Positions 11,136 through 23,499 of a stretch of DNA of 64,000 bases are shown in pieces. Origin of the DNA: Anaeramoeba flamelloides. Lineage: Eukaryota > Metamonada > Anaeramoebidae. The DNA is taken from assembly GCA_027625915.1 (NCBI GenBank), contig JANTQA010000015.1, positions 4,493,001 through 4,557,000 on the forward strand. The letters run 5' to 3'. Under the pieces are notes generated by a model, which saw nothing but the letters and a program-made list of their open reading frames with translations, was not told where the DNA came from and did no database searches. Each line of letters begins with the position of its first letter. Positions within the stretch are counted from its first letter, which is position 1. A program made the translations under genes and the position numbers.

Positions 11136-11490
11136 CCATTTCAAAAATTGTGACTCAACTGAAATAATAAATTGAAAAAAAAACTTATATCCTTTTAGTA
11201 TTTAAGAACTATTAATTATCAACTCTGGTTTATAATTAACTTGGAAATGATTATAAATAGATAAAAACCTGATATTTTCAAATTAATATAAAAAATAAAA
11301 TCAAAAACTTAAAAAATAAGCAAGCAATAATTTTTGAAATGCGAATTTATGATTTTTTATTTATGAACTTTCACTAAAAATAAAGTTAACAACAAGATTT
11401 AACTCATAATTAAATTCATTTTAAACAACATTACCTTATCTCAATTTTCAATGATTATTGATCTTTTCGAAGATTTTTTTTTTATATCCC
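11136..11490 (+). mobile_element. Family B element copy 3
   Basis: Direct counterpart of 6256-6610. It keeps the AAAATTGTGACTCAACTGAA end, the ACTTTCACT...AACAACAAGATTT middle and the CTTTTCGAAGAT block. It is visibly more diverged from the other two copies than they are from each other. Confidence 0.65.
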
Positions 11491-11850
11491 ACACAATATT
11501 TGGCAAAAAAAAAAAATCAATAAAAAAAAAGAAATCGAAAAAAAGAAAAAAAGAGAAATTTTACTCTTCAAAAAAAAAAAATAAAAAGCAAATCAAAAAA
11601 TAAAAAAATAATAATAAGATTTATTCCTTTATTAAAAAGCCAAAATGAAATGAAATATTAGAGTTCATTTATTTTATCGATTTTTAATGTAATATAAAAA
11701 AAAAATTGTTTTTTAATTATTTTGAAAAAAGTATCCATGGTTAAATTTGGTAAAAAAAAAAAAAAAAATAAAAATAAAATTATTGAATATTAAAAAAAGA
11801 TAAATAAAATTAAAAAAATAACGAAAAGAACAATATTAAATTTATAGTAC
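11491..11850. other. Gene-free A-rich tract
   Basis: Poly-A-rich DNA forming the 3' flank of the minus-strand low-complexity gene. No signal could be assigned. Confidence 0.45.
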
Positions 11851-14084
11851 TTAATCAGAGTCTGAGCTTGATGAATTTGAACTTGACGATTTTTTATCTT
11901 TTTTTTTCTTGTCATTATCTGAATCTGAACCTTTATCTGACCCTAAATCTGGTTTTTCCTTTTTTGATTCTATTTCGTCTTTCTTTTCTTCATTTTCTTT
12001 TTCTTTCTTTTTTTTTTTATTCTTCTTATTCCTCTTCTTCTTATTCTTCTTCTTCTTGTTCTTTTTTTTTTTTTGTTTTTTTTCTTCTTCATCTTCTTCC
12101 TTCTTGTCTTTTTCTGGATCAGAATCGGATTTGTCTTTCTTTTCTTCTTCAGAATCTGATTTTGTTTTTGCTTTTTGATCTTGATCTTTATCGGAATCTG
12201 AATCTGAATCTGATTTAGCTTTTTTCTTTTCTTCTTTAGAATCTGAATCTTTATCAGAATTGGAACTTGTTTTTTCTTTTTTATCTTTATCTTTTTCTGA
12301 ATCAGAATCTTCTGATTTTGATTTTTCTTTTTTTTCTTGATCTTTTTCTGAATCTGAATCTGATTTAGCTTTTTTCTTTTCTTCTTTAGAATCTGAATCT
12401 TTATCAGAATTTGAACTTGTTTTTTCTTTTTTATCTTTATCTTTTTCTGAATCAGAATCTTCTGATTTTGATTTTTCTTTTTTATCTTTATCTTTTTCAG
12501 AACCAGAATCTGATTTCGATTCTGGTTCGGATTTCAAACCTTCTTGTTCCTCTTTTTCTTTTTGCTCTTTAGCTTTTCTCTTTCTTTCTTCTTCTTCTTT
12601 CTTTTGTTTACGTTTATTATCAAGTTTCTTTGCTTGTGAAAGTCTTTCGTCTTGGTTCATTTTTTTCTTCTCTTGGTTTTTTTTTCTTTTGTTTCTTTGC
12701 TTTTCGCGTTTCTTTCTCATCTGATCTCTTTTTTTTTTTTTAGCATTTTCAAGTTTTTCTTGTCGCTTTTTTTCTTGCTCAATTTTTTTTTTTTTTTGGT
12801 TTTCTTGTTTTTGTAATCTCATGAAATCCTTCATAGAAAGATTATTGATATCGTCTTTGGTCATCTTTGAGACATCAAATTCTGGTTCCTTTTTTTTATC
12901 CTTTGGCTTTTTAAATTTTGAAACAAATTTTCCAAATTTTGAGCCAATTCCTTCTTTTTCTTTTTTTTCATCTTTATTTTTACTTTTTTCTTTTTCTTTT
13001 TTGTTTTTTTTATCTTTCTTCTCCTTTTTCTTCTCCTTTTTCTTCTCATTCTTCTTCTCATTCTTCTTCTCCTTGTTCTTCTCCTTTTTCTTCTTTTTTT
13101 CGTCTTTTTCTGGATCAGAATTGGTTTTGTCTTTCTTTTCTTCTTCAGAATCTGATTTTGTTTTTGCTTTTTGATCTTTATCTGAATCGGATTCTGATTT
13201 AGCTTTTTTCTTTTCTGACTTGTCCGAATCTGGATCAGAATCTGATTTATCTTTCTTCTTTTTCTTTTCTTCGTCAGATTTTGAATCTGATTTATCTTTT
13301 TTATCTGAATCAGAATCGGATTTGTCTTTTTTCTTTTCTTCTTTAGAATCTGAATCTTTATCAGAATTGGAACTTGTTTTTTCTTTTTTATCTTTATCTG
13401 AATCAGATTCTGATTTAGCTTTTTTCTTTTCTGACTTGTCCGAATCTGACCCGTGGCTTGGTTTTTCCTTTTTTAATTCTTTTTCTTCTTTTTTTTCTTC
13501 TGCTTTTTCTTTTTCTTCATTCTCTTTATTTTCTTCTACTTTTTCTTGATTTTCTTCTTGTGCTTTTTCTTTTTTCTTATTTTTTTTTTTGCCTTTTTTT
13601 TTCTTCCCTTTACCTTTTTTTTTTTTTTTTTTTGTTTCTTTTTCTTTATTTTCTTCACCTTCTTTTTCTTTTTCTTCATTCTCTTTATTTTCTTCTACTT
13701 TTTCTGGATTTTCTTCTTGTGCTTTTTCTTTTTTCTTTTTTTTTTTTTTGCCTTTTTTTTTCTTCCCTTTACCTTTTTTTTTTTTCTTTTTTCCTTTTTT
13801 TTTTTTATCTTTTGTTTCTTCTTCTTTGTTTTCTTCTTCTTTATTTTCTGCTTCTTTATTTTCTTCTTCTTTATTTTTTTTATTTTTTTTCTTTCCTTTT
13901 CCTTTTTTTTTCTTTCCTTTTCCTTTTTTTTTGTTTTTCTTTTTTCCTTTTTCTTTTTTCTCTTTTGTTTCTACCACTTCTTTTTCTTTCTTTTCTTTTT
14001 CTTCTTCAGAAGAGTTTTCATTTTTCTTTTCCTTTACTTCTTTTTCGCTGGAAGAAGAAGAAGACGATGACGAACTCTTTTTTT
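11851..14084 (-). CDS. Giant Lys/Glu/Ser/Asp-rich repeat protein, 5' exon missing
   Basis: Uninterrupted minus-strand frame of ~744 residues ending in TAA at 11851. No ATG starts it. In-frame stops lie just upstream of 14100, and an AG at 14086-14085 after an A/T tract looks like a splice acceptor, so 14084 is taken as the start of the last exon. The N-terminal third alternates KKKGKGKKKKGKKK blocks with a repeated EKAQEEN.EKVEENKENEE unit. The middle (~330-470) has the only less biased part, FGKFVSKFKKPKDKKKEPEF then DVSKMTKDDINNLSMKDFM, followed by a Lys/Arg/Glu helix likely to form a single alpha-helix or coiled coil. The C-terminal third repeats KTSSNSDKDSDSKEEKKK three times, interspersed with EDSDSEKDKDKKEK. 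It ends in Ser/Asp. There are no membrane segments and no recognised domain. The Ser-Asp/Glu pattern suits casein kinase 2 sites. Function unknown. Confidence 0.7.
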
Positions 14085-15129
14085 CTAATAATATATTATT
14101 TAATTTTTAAAATTTTTAAATATTTTAAAATGAATTTTTGAATTTAATAATTAGAGGAAATTTAAAAATATTTATTGTCTCTTCAATCTTTTTCTTTTTA
14201 TTTTTTTGTTGTAATTCAAAAACCGAGGATATTTGGAAAATGATTTGCCAACAACCATTTTTAAAAAAAAGTGTTTCAAAAATGCTTCAAAAATTGTAAC
14301 TTCTACAAAACGTCTTTGAAATTTTTTATTCTGTAATCAGTTTTCAAAAAGAATCGTTTTATAGATTTCTTTGTGTTTGATTTTTCTCCTATTTCTCTTT
14401 ATTGTTCATTGAGAGAGATGAAAAAAAAGATTTTTTTTTTTTTTTTTTTTTATCGCTCATTTTTTTTCTTTTTTTAGACCCATAATTCATTTTTGTTATT
14501 ATTATTAATAAGAATGAATATCTGAAAAACTTAATGATCTCTTTATGTTTTGCTCATATTATGTAACAAGAAGAAAGGCTCTGATAAAAGAAAAAGTGAT
14601 GTGATCAAAAAGTAAACATTTTTGCATCAACAACCATTTTTTTTTTTTCTTATCATTAGTTCTTCCACAAGTGTAAACATGATGACTCTATTTTTTTTGA
14701 TTTTTTTATTTTCTTAAAAAGAACAAAATCTAAAATATAGGTTCTGTTTCTCAGTAGAAAAGGTTATTACTGTGAAATAAAAAATAAACCAGACCAAAAT
14801 TTCATTTCAAACACAATAACTTAGAGTCTATCTTTATTTTATGTTATCTGAGAACTTTCTTTTCAATGTAACAAATCGAAAAAAAGGGTTTTAAAGATGC
14901 TGTTAAAGGAAAGACAAAATATTACATTATTTTGAGAATTTTTGATGAAAATTAAAAAAACATTTATTGATCAAAAAACTTTTCTTAATTTCTCGAACAA
15001 AAAAAGGATAATTTAAAGTCGTTTTTTGAGATTATACTAAGTACTTTCCTCTATACATTTCCAAGCATATTAATACACTCGAATAAATTCAAGAATACTT
15101 TAAAATTGGGTCGTGGCGTTAGTAGGTTT
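14085..15129. other. Upstream region of the repeat protein; first exon not located
   Basis: It should contain the missing 5' exon and promoter of the minus-strand Lys-rich gene. A short frame opens with an ATG near 14244 (minus, MVVGKSFSKYP...) but has no supported donor. Nothing else recognised. Confidence 0.35.
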
Positions 15130-15305
15130 TGATTTTCAAACCTTTTCAAGCTAAATTTCAAATTTGGATACCAAAATGATTTTGCTAAATATCAAAATTT
15201 TCAAAAAAAAAAAAAAACCTAAATTTTAAACATAACAAGATCTTCTTTACTTGTCATTGTTTTAAGGCAATAAATATGCTTTTAGTCATAAAAGTAATTC
15301 CCGCT
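15130..15305 (+). repeat. Family F dispersed repeat, copy 1
   Basis: Matches 53605-53765 in the same orientation. Shared landmarks are CCTTTTCAAGCTA, the ACCAAAATGATTTTGCTAAAT block and a ...AAGTAATC/AAGTAATTC end. Short, non-coding and diverged. The second copy lies in the long Rab intron. Confidence 0.6.
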
Positions 15306-16139
15306 GTCCATAAAATAAAGAGAGTGCTTAAATTGTATAGATATTATCTTTAAATGTCTAATTTTTTGAATTTGGAAAGTTTTGATTTGATTTGAGTAAT
15401 TTCTGTGGTTTGTTATTAAAAATAATTCTATTCAAAATACAAATTTATTTGACCTTATTAAATGAAAATGTTGTACAGTTTATTTTGTTGCTGTAACACA
15501 AGTGTTAAAAAATGTTGTTTTAAATGTTCAAAGTTTTTTTGATAAATTTGTGATTTTTTCATTAACAATGATACTTTTACAGTATGCACCCCAGAAGTAG
15601 AGGGGGGGGCTTGTAATTGTATGAGATTTATAGTACCAATAAATTGAATTTAATAAAAGAATAAAAATTATTCGTAAAAAATCAAAAAAAAAAAAAAACA
15701 AACAAACTCAAGCAACTTCAATGATTTATTAAATGGAATTTGTTTTCATTTAAAACATTAAATACACCAACAGGTTTCCGTTCCGCCATGTGACTACTGG
15801 GGAAGTATTGCTGTTAATGAAAAAAACACAAATTTATTAAAAAAACTCTGTAAAATTAATTCATTTGGACCAAACAACTTCAACGTTACCACACCACTTA
15901 TTTTTAATTTCTTCAATTTTTTTCAAATTCTTTTTGTTTTTCTATTTTTTTGTTTTTTTTTTCTTTTATTCTTTATTTTCTATTTTTTTGAGAAAACTAA
16001 ATTAAGTCTCAATACTTCTAATAACTATGTCTAGTATAGACACTCTTTGGATCAGAAGTTACGATTTTAGTAACTTCAAAATTCACTCTTTACCAGATTA
16101 AATGTTTTTATATAACATTCAAGTGGCTAGTAACTCTTA
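15306..16139. other. Gene-free interval with an 8-G run
   Basis: Contains a run of eight G near 15602-15609 and the block CAGGTTTCCGTTCCGCCATG at 15771-15790, both unusually GC-rich for this DNA. No gene recognised. Confidence 0.4.
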
Positions 16140-17360
16140 TTTTTTTTTTTTTCACAAGGATAATAGAGTAATTATTTCGACAAGGAGTAAGATTAAACAC
16201 GATAAACAAACTCATTTATCAATTTTAGAGAAATGATTTATCATTTTTTAAAGAATTCATTTTTACTAATGATATTTTCAGTTAAAAAGAACCAGATCCT
16301 TTTGATTTGGATTTTTGAGATCCAAAACCGAAAAGGAAAAATTTGCCAAAGATTTTTTTTTTTGAAGAAATCTCACTTTTAGTAATTTTCGAGAGTTTGT
16401 ATGAACAAATAACCTTGAAAATTTTAATCTTATTTTAAAAATGCAATAAAAATAAATCAAATATTGAATCTCTTTAAGATCTGAAAAAAATTGATCATTT
16501 ATTTTTATTCACAAATATTTTGTAAATTTCTTGAAATTAGAAAAAATTAGACAATATTCTTTTTCATATATTCAGATTATAAACAACAAACTTTTATTAT
16601 TAAAATCAGTTATTTGATAATATCTAGTATTTTTTTTAGAATTATTAATTTCAATTTGGTTTTTAATTGTTTGAAAATTATTTAAAAAATTGAGAAATAA
16701 TAATAAAGTATTTTGATACATTTAATCTTTGGGTTATTACAAATTCACTGAAAATAATTAAGATTGGGTTTTTAATTATTTATTAAAAACAATCAATTTA
16801 AAAAGTATTTCTTTAGGGTTATAAGTTTACTACATTGGATTATAGAAAGTATTTTGGGAGAATTTTAAAACTACTGCTTTGGTTGTTTTTCTCATATTTT
16901 TTTGTTTAATAAAAAGAAAAAATTGATTTGAACTGCCACTTGAATAAAAATAAATTATCTTTTTGAAAAAGTTTATCAAAATTATTATTGGAACTTTTTT
17001 GAAATTAAGTAAATTTTTTATATTTAGTAATTTCAAAAACTTAGTGGTTTTATTTCTAAAGGGTATTTTGGTCACTTCCTTTACAGATATTTTGATTTCT
17101 TTCTTCTTTCAACGAAAATAATTTTTTTTAAATAAATTTGAAAATAGGTTGGATTTTGGACTTTTCAAAAATGAGAAAAATGGATCAAACTTTTTAAAAA
17201 CAATAATTCATTTCTGAAAATAGCTTTAAAAGTAAGTTTGGTTTTGTAGTAATCAGATTTTTTCTTCATTTTTAAATTTCAAGATGCTGTTAAATTTTTT
17301 TTGAATTTGCTATTGGGTTTACTTGAAGATTGTTTTTTAGTTTACTTGTACCCTAACCCT
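16140..17360 (+). repeat. Segment G copy 1 (empty-site copy of a diverged duplication)
   Basis: This ~1.2-kb stretch aligns collinearly with 40240-41825. Landmarks in order: TTATCATTTTT, AAAAGAACC.GATCCTTT, TTTTGAAG.AAT.TCACTTTTA, AATAAAAATAAATCAAA, GATCTGAAAAAA.TTGATCATT, TTTAATCTTTGGG, AATCAATTTAAA and CTAATCAGATTTT. It lacks the two family E insertions present in the other copy. Whether G is a host duplication or itself an old element is unclear, since no clear terminal repeats were found. Small open frames inside (16460-16278 and 17075-16830 minus) are not conserved as protein. Confidence 0.75.
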
Positions 17361-19994
17361 CTAATAAACTCCAAACTATGAAAAATTAAGAAACCGTTTT
17401 TTGTGCTTGTGTAATTCTCAAAAAAAAAAAAAAAAAAATACGTTGACAAAATAGATGTTTAAAAAAATTTATTGTTTCTTTCGAAATATTATCATTTAAT
17501 TGATATTTTGGTTATAAAACACAATTCCAATTTCTTTTAATTGTTCCAAATTAAAAGAATTTAATCTCAAAAAAAAAAAAAATAAAAAAAATAAAAAAAA
17601 ATTAACAGTTTACTTATTGTTATTTTAAAAAAGTGAGTAAGACAAGTTTTAAAAAAACAGTACCCAAACTTCGGAAAAGAATGAGTGGGTCGGTTTTCAG
17701 ATATGTTTCACAAACTTTGAATCTTCACTTTTTTAAAACGACAAAGATCAAGTTTGTTTTTTTTTTTTTTTTTAATTTACCTTTTCATAGAGAAGAAAAA
17801 TCTCTTGATTGAATACCAAAAAAAAAGATCAAAAAATATATTATGGTAATTTCCTTTCTCATTTGTAACGAGCAATAAAGTGACAAGGAATGTTTTTAAA
17901 AACGCGAATTCAAAATTGATCCTTAAGTTTTTTAAATAGATAGTGTTTTGTTGAAAAAACAAAAATAGGAAAAAAAATTCAAAAATATTTTTACAAAAGC
18001 GAAAACCAAAAGTTTTACAAAGTAGCACAAATTCAGCATAAAATGTGAAAAGGAATAATATACGAAACAATTTTGATTACTTGAAGTTTTCAATTTGTTT
18101 AAATGACAAGTTTAATTTTTGATTTGTGATCGAAATAAGTAATTTAAAGAGAAGTGTGCTTTTTTGAATGACTAACAAGATTTTTTTATTGAGTTTGAGG
18201 GGAGGAATTTCAAATAATTCGCTTTGGTTTTTACAAATTTGTTGACAAATTTGAGGATTTAGACAAAGAAAACTTTTACAAGTTTTTATAAGCAAATTCT
18301 AAACAAGTAATTTTTGTTTTGTTTTGTTTGGTTTGGTTTTTGATTGCAAACCAACCATAAAAAATTGGGAATAAAACTTTTTATATTTCTTTTTTGTAAA
18401 TTTTTTTTTTGGTAAACAACACAACAGATCGATCCAAGTAATGGTTTTTTGAGATCCAAATGGTATTATTTCCTTTTTTTGGGTTGTTTAATTGAAGACA
18501 AAATCGAAATTAAGTTCACAGCATGTCTTGAGAACAACAAAAATAAATTGCTTTTTTGTAAATTTTTTTTGCAATCGATTTCTTTTTTTTGAGTGAGAGA
18601 GATCTCGAATTAAGTGTTTTTGTGATTGTAAAACTACTTTAAAAAGTGCCAACACAAAGTTTGCGAAAGTATAACTTAAGGTGAGTAAAAGAGCGAGTCA
18701 AACAGTTTGAGAAACACTTTACAAAAAGTGAATTAATTCCAAGTAATTTTTTATTTACGACTTTTTGTTTCATAAAAAAAAAAGGAAATCGACAAAACAA
18801 AAAATGGGAAAAGTTCCAAAACTCTTCCTTAGATATTGTGTTTTTTACAATTTGAGAAAGATCAAGTTATTTTGATTCAAGTAAAAAAATAAAATAATTT
18901 TTAAAAAAAGTTCTTGTGAACAAAGAGAAAACAATAAAAAAAAATGAGTTTTAAAATTAATTTTTGGGAACTTAAAGTCAGGAAGAAAAAATAGGGAAGA
19001 TTTTAAGAAAAAAATTTTTAAATAGACAAAGAGTCAAAAGAAATAAAGAAAAGAAGAGAAACAAAAAAAAAAGAAAATAGTCAACAAACTTTTATTATTT
19101 TCTTCTTCATTTGAGTTACTCATAGATCCCATGTATTTTTAATTTTTGAAAAATTAACGAAATCAAACAAATGTTAAAAAATGAAAAAAAAAAAAAAACT
19201 TTTTTGGCATTTAATTAGTGATTTTTGGAGAGTAGACACAAGTTAACAGCTCTTTCTTCTAATTGTGTCAAATAATTGCAAATAACAAATTCAGTAATTA
19301 CTGAAAAAAAACACTTAATTATGAGAGTTCTTGATCCATGATTCCAAACAACTGTAATTGTTCTTAAAAAAATAAACAACTTGATCTTCAAAATTTGTCA
19401 AACTAATTTTACAGTAAAAAATTATTTTTTCTCATAAGAGAATTTTCCAAAACTTTTTGATTGTCAAAAAACTAATCAAAAACAAATATTTTCTTTTTTA
19501 TAGTATTCACTTTTTTCACTCGAGGAACTGCAGACAGAAAATGAAACTTATTAAGAAATAAAATTTATCAAGAGTAAAAGTTTTCACAATTTATATTTGT
19601 AAAACAAAACCATATATCTTAAAATTTGACACTTTTTGTCTCTTGTTTAAAAATTTGAATGAGATCATTTCTTCGTTAATCTCTGAAAAAATTCGAACAC
19701 CTTTTAATATTCCTTAATTTTATTCATTCAAAAAAGTGCCTAATTATTTTTGAGATCTGTGAATTTCATCTTCTGGATAAGAAGATTCTGTTTTATGAAG
19801 TGTAATCGTGATCTTTTTGTGATTTTCAGGTAAAAAATAAAAATCTCACAAAAAAATTAGGAGTTTTGAATTTTTGCAGGTTAAAGAGAGATCTTCATTC
19901 AGTTAAAAGTAAAAAAATGCGAAAAGTCATTTTTAATCTTCATAAAAGAAAATCTTGGGAAAAAACCTCCATTTATGAAATAAATTTATTCTTC
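17361..19994. other. Gene-free interval
   Basis: About 2.6 kb of A/T-rich DNA with poly-A and poly-T tracts. A stretch near 18640-18735 shares the AAACAGTTTGA..AACACTTT motif with 25220-25260. No gene recognised. Confidence 0.45.
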
Positions 19995-20145
19995 CGTAAA
20001 ACTTAAATTTTACTGAAAATATCAAGGAGAGTTTACCTTCAAAATTAATTTGAACGTAGGTATAAGATCGGATTAATGAATTGGGTGTTACCCTGGAATC
20101 GGAAGAAAACAGACCGGTTATACTCTGAAACAAAATCAAGTACTT
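19995..20145 (-). mobile_element. Family A fragment
   Basis: ~140 bp nearly identical, in inverse orientation, to 20980-21115. It covers the GTTCAAATC...TTTGAAGGTAAACTC block and the TAATCCGATCTTATACCTACG block. The remaining parts of family A are missing, so this is a truncated or partly duplicated copy. Open frames in both copies translate alike only because the DNA is nearly identical. Confidence 0.7.
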
Positions 20146-20214
20146 AATTTTTTAAGATTTTGACTATATCTCGATTTTTACTTAAATGCTGTTATCCTTT
20201 ACTCACTACAAAAT

Positions 20215-20404
20215 GGGGTGGGCCACTTATCAAAAAATTTGTGAGATCTAATTACAAAAAATAGAATTGAATCTCGAACTAACTATGTTGGGTTTTTTTT
20301 TTTGATTTTCAATTTCTGTTTCTTCCCCAAGCCATTTTTATTTCTTCCTTAAATTCAATTTTTTGTTGAAAGAAATCTCAGATTTTTTGACAAGTGACCT
20401 AGTC
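20215..20404. mobile_element. Short inverted-repeat element (190 bp)
   Basis: The ends 20215-20243 (GGGCCACTTATCAAAAAATTT) and 20375-20404 (GATTTTTTGACAAGTGACC) are inverse copies with few mismatches. Small MITE-like unit between two family A copies; no internal frame. Confidence 0.5.
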
Positions 20405-20464
20405 CATTTGATGCATGTCAAAAAATCATCATTCTGGCCAAAATAAAATTAATTACTGTAGTTA

Positions 20465-20925
20465 AAATAACGCGTGCAATAAAATTTAATGCTTGTTTCA
20501 AAATAAAAAGCGTGTTTTTTTGTTATAGAAGACCTAATACATTAACCGATCAAAGAAACCAATAATAAACCCTAAAAAAACATGGTTTTGGTTTCTTAAA
20601 GTTCTATTATTTAAAAAGAAATCCAAAAAATAAAGGATCAAATTAGAAAATTAATCTAAAAAAAACGAGTTAATATTTCCAAAATTTTTTATCTTTCAAA
20701 AAAAAACAAAAAAATTCAAAAAAATTGAGAATATTATGGAAAATTTTCAACTATTTTCATGAATAATTTAAATTTTACTTAAAATAACCAGACCTTTACT
20801 CCCAAAATTGATTTGAACGTAGGTATAAGATCGGATTAATGAATTGGACGTTGCCTTGTTCCAAGAATAAAAAAAAACACGGATTTTATTTTGAAACACG
20901 GATTATAGTCGTTGGGAAAGTATTA
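20465..20925 (-). mobile_element. Family A element copy 2
   Basis: Reverse-orientation, near full-length copy. AAAATAACGCGTGC marks one end; the other end is degraded. It shares the AAGAAACCAATAATAAACCC block and the subterminal ACGGATTATAGTCGTTGGG region with copy 1. It lies head to head with the next copy. Confidence 0.7.
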
Positions 20926-20961
20926 TTTTGATCACTCTATATCAATTGTGATCAAAATAAT
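20923..20961. repeat. Perfect 14-bp palindrome at the junction of two family A copies
   Basis: ATTATTTTGATCAC (20923-20936) is followed after 11 bases by its exact inverse GTGATCAAAATAAT (20948-20961). The two arms belong to the facing ends of the neighbouring family A copies and their flanks. Confidence 0.75.
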
Positions 20962-21387
20962 GTGTTCCACAAGGTCTATAATCCTGTTTCAAAATATAAT
21001 AGGTCTGTTTTCTTCTGATTCCAGGGTAACACCCAATTCATTAATCCGATCTTATACCTACGTTCAAATCAATTTTGAAGGTAAACTCTCCTTGATATTT
21101 TCAGTAAAATTTAAATTAGGAATTCAATGTTTTGAAAATTTTTTGTTATTTTATTATGTTTTTTGGATCAAAATTTTATTTATCTAAAAACAAAAACTGT
21201 TTTTTGAGACGATTTTTCCAATTTGATCCTTCATTTTGAGAATTTCTTATTAAATATTTGAAACCAGTAACATGTTTACTTAGGGTGTATTGTTGGTTTC
21301 TAAAATCGATTGATGTATAGGTCTTCTATAACAAAAAAACAGGCTTTTTATTTTGAAGAATTGATCAAACTTTTCTGCACACATCAT
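20955..21387 (+). mobile_element. Family A element copy 3
   Basis: Direct-orientation copy. It starts at AAAATAATGTGTTCC and ends near GCACACATCATTTT, diverged versions of the 12-bp ends of copy 1. Internal blocks match copies 1 and 2. A family E element begins immediately after its right end. Confidence 0.7.
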
Positions 21388-21394
21388 TTTAACA

Positions 21395-21588
21395 ACAGTA
21401 GTTTCATTTTTAAGGAACTTATATATAAAACAACATTAAGGCACAAAAAAAATCTCAAATTAAGGTACAAAATTGAGATTTTAGCTAAATTTTTGAAAAA
21501 AAATACCAAAAAAGTACCATAATTTGAGATTTTTTGGTACCTTAATTTTGGTTTAAATTTTATGCCTTAAAAGTGAAAATAAAATGTA
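21395..21588. mobile_element. Family E foldback MITE, diverged copy
   Basis: Begins CAGTAGTTTCATTTTTAAGG and ends TGCCTTAAAAGTGAAAAT. The two halves, with AAGGCACAAAAAAAATCTCAA and its inverse, fold back on each other. It is more diverged from the consensus than the copies at 40548 and 40948. Confidence 0.65.
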
Positions 21589-23244
21589 AAAAAACCATAA
21601 AACCAAGATTTTAGTATCTGTCTTGTGGAATTCCACAATTAAAGTCTGTTATTATTGAATATAAATCACATTTGTACCCCATTGTTCAAAGGTACTTTAA
21701 AATTCAATTTTACTCTTTGAATGTAAAGTTGATCTTAATTATTAAAAAAATTTCATTGTATTAGAAAAAAAAAAAATAAAAAATGTTCTTCTTCACTTTA
21801 AATAAAAAAAGAAACAAATAATAGAATATACCGATATTTTTTTATTGGCACACCCCCATTAAAATGATGGATTAATATTTCCTAATAAAATAAAACGAGT
21901 ATATCAAAACCCCGCAATTTCAAACCAAGATGGTTGACAATTGTTTTCATAAATTATTTATTATTAAATCTATGAACCAATGCTTAAATTAATGAAAGAA
22001 ATTGAAATAAAAACACATGAAAAAAAATTTATACTTCTTCAACAATAATAAAAAAAAATAAATTTTTGTATCGCATCCAACATCTTAGTATCAATGTAAA
22101 ATAAACCATCAACTGGGCAGTGTTGTCTATTTTCTCTCTTTCGACCATTTTAATGTATAATACAATGACTATTTGGAATAAATAAAAGACATTTTTATTG
22201 CTCTACAAACCAACTTTATCTAATTTTATTTTCCCCTTAAAAGCAAAAAAACTCACACTTTCTCAATTCTGAAAATTGAAAAATAGATCTAATAAAATAA
22301 AAACAAATCAAAAGAAGAAACAAATCAACTTACAGATTATCTAAAATTAAGTTACTAAAAGTGATTTATTGTCCAAAAAAAAAAAAAAATGTGACACGTT
22401 TTGTAATCACTTAGAGATAACAAAACAGTGCAACTATATTTTGACCCAAATACCATTTGTATTCCAATAAGTTTACTTAACTATTAAAAAAAGATTCATT
22501 ATATTAATATACATTAAAAAAATAAACACATTTTAGACCCTCTTCAATATCAAAATCAAAATTATTATTTTTCTCATGAAACTATAATTAAAATACTCAA
22601 CAATTTCTCTAGAATTTATCAACTAAATGAAAACCATACCCAAACCATAGTAAAATATAAATAGTTATTATGATTAATCTAACTTTTTTTCTTTATAATT
22701 TTTTATAAATTGTATTAATAAACGTACTTTTCTTACAATTCCAAACGGTATACTTTTATTTCTCAAATAAATAGATAAATAAAAAAAATAAAAAAACGGT
22801 TAGATAAATAATATGAAAGTTTTCCTCTATGATATATAGGTTAAATATTTATTACAAAATTTTGGAATTAAAAAAAAATATCATATTTTTCTGTTTTTTT
22901 CATTTAAAAAATATTTATTATAATAAATTGCCCAAACTCAAACAAAAATTAGATTACTACCATAAAAAGACAATTAAAAATAAAAATTAGAATACCAAAA
23001 CCCAATTTTTTGAATTAATTCCAAAATTTTATTCATAATAAATTTTAAAAAATCATTCAACTAAGTTCTATCATTTGAAATAACCTTAAGTTATTTGAAA
23101 ATCAAAAAAAGTACAACTGAAACTCCTTGGGGTTATATTTAAAACAATAAAAAAAAAAATTCAAAAGTTTAAAGAACAATTTTAAAATGATTGATAATTT
23201 ATTTAACCTTTTCTATTTCAAAAATTTATTAGAGGAGTAAGTTA

Positions 23245-23288
<44 letters not shown>

Positions 23289-23499
23289 CGAGTTTTATTA
23301 AGTTTACAATCCAGTGAGGGAAAATTGAAATTAAATAACTTTCGGGATTCAATTACAAAAATACATAGGTAGTAGAACTTGATTTTTTTCAACTAATTAC
23401 ATGATCTAATTGATTTTTTTTGGATATTAACTATTTTCTAAAGAATATATTAAACCAATAAAATTGATTATTTTGTAACCAGAGTGTTCAAAAAAAATT
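21589..23499. other. Gene-free interval
   Basis: A/T-rich DNA. A 40-residue minus-strand frame near 22148-22035 lies in a slightly GC-richer patch but matches nothing recognised. Otherwise only a dinucleotide tract (listed separately). Confidence 0.45.
23247..23287. repeat. (TA)n microsatellite
   Basis: About 20 uninterrupted TA units. Confidence 0.95.

Noticed and set aside
11868-14141. Several long plus-strand frames rich in Phe, Leu and Ser
   Set aside because: They are the complement of the Lys/Glu/Ser/Asp codons of the minus-strand gene. Composition is purely the mirror of AAA/GAA runs.
20912-21187. Frame with GLFSSDSRVTPNSLIRSYTY, repeated inverted at 19933-20139
   Set aside because: Both copies are near-identical DNA of family A. 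Copies 1 and 4 do not keep the frame.
22035-22148. Short minus-strand frame in a GC-richer patch (HCPVDGLFYIDTKMLDAIQKF in one frame)
   Set aside because: Only ~40 codons, no acceptor/donor support and no recognised relative; two frames are equally plausible.
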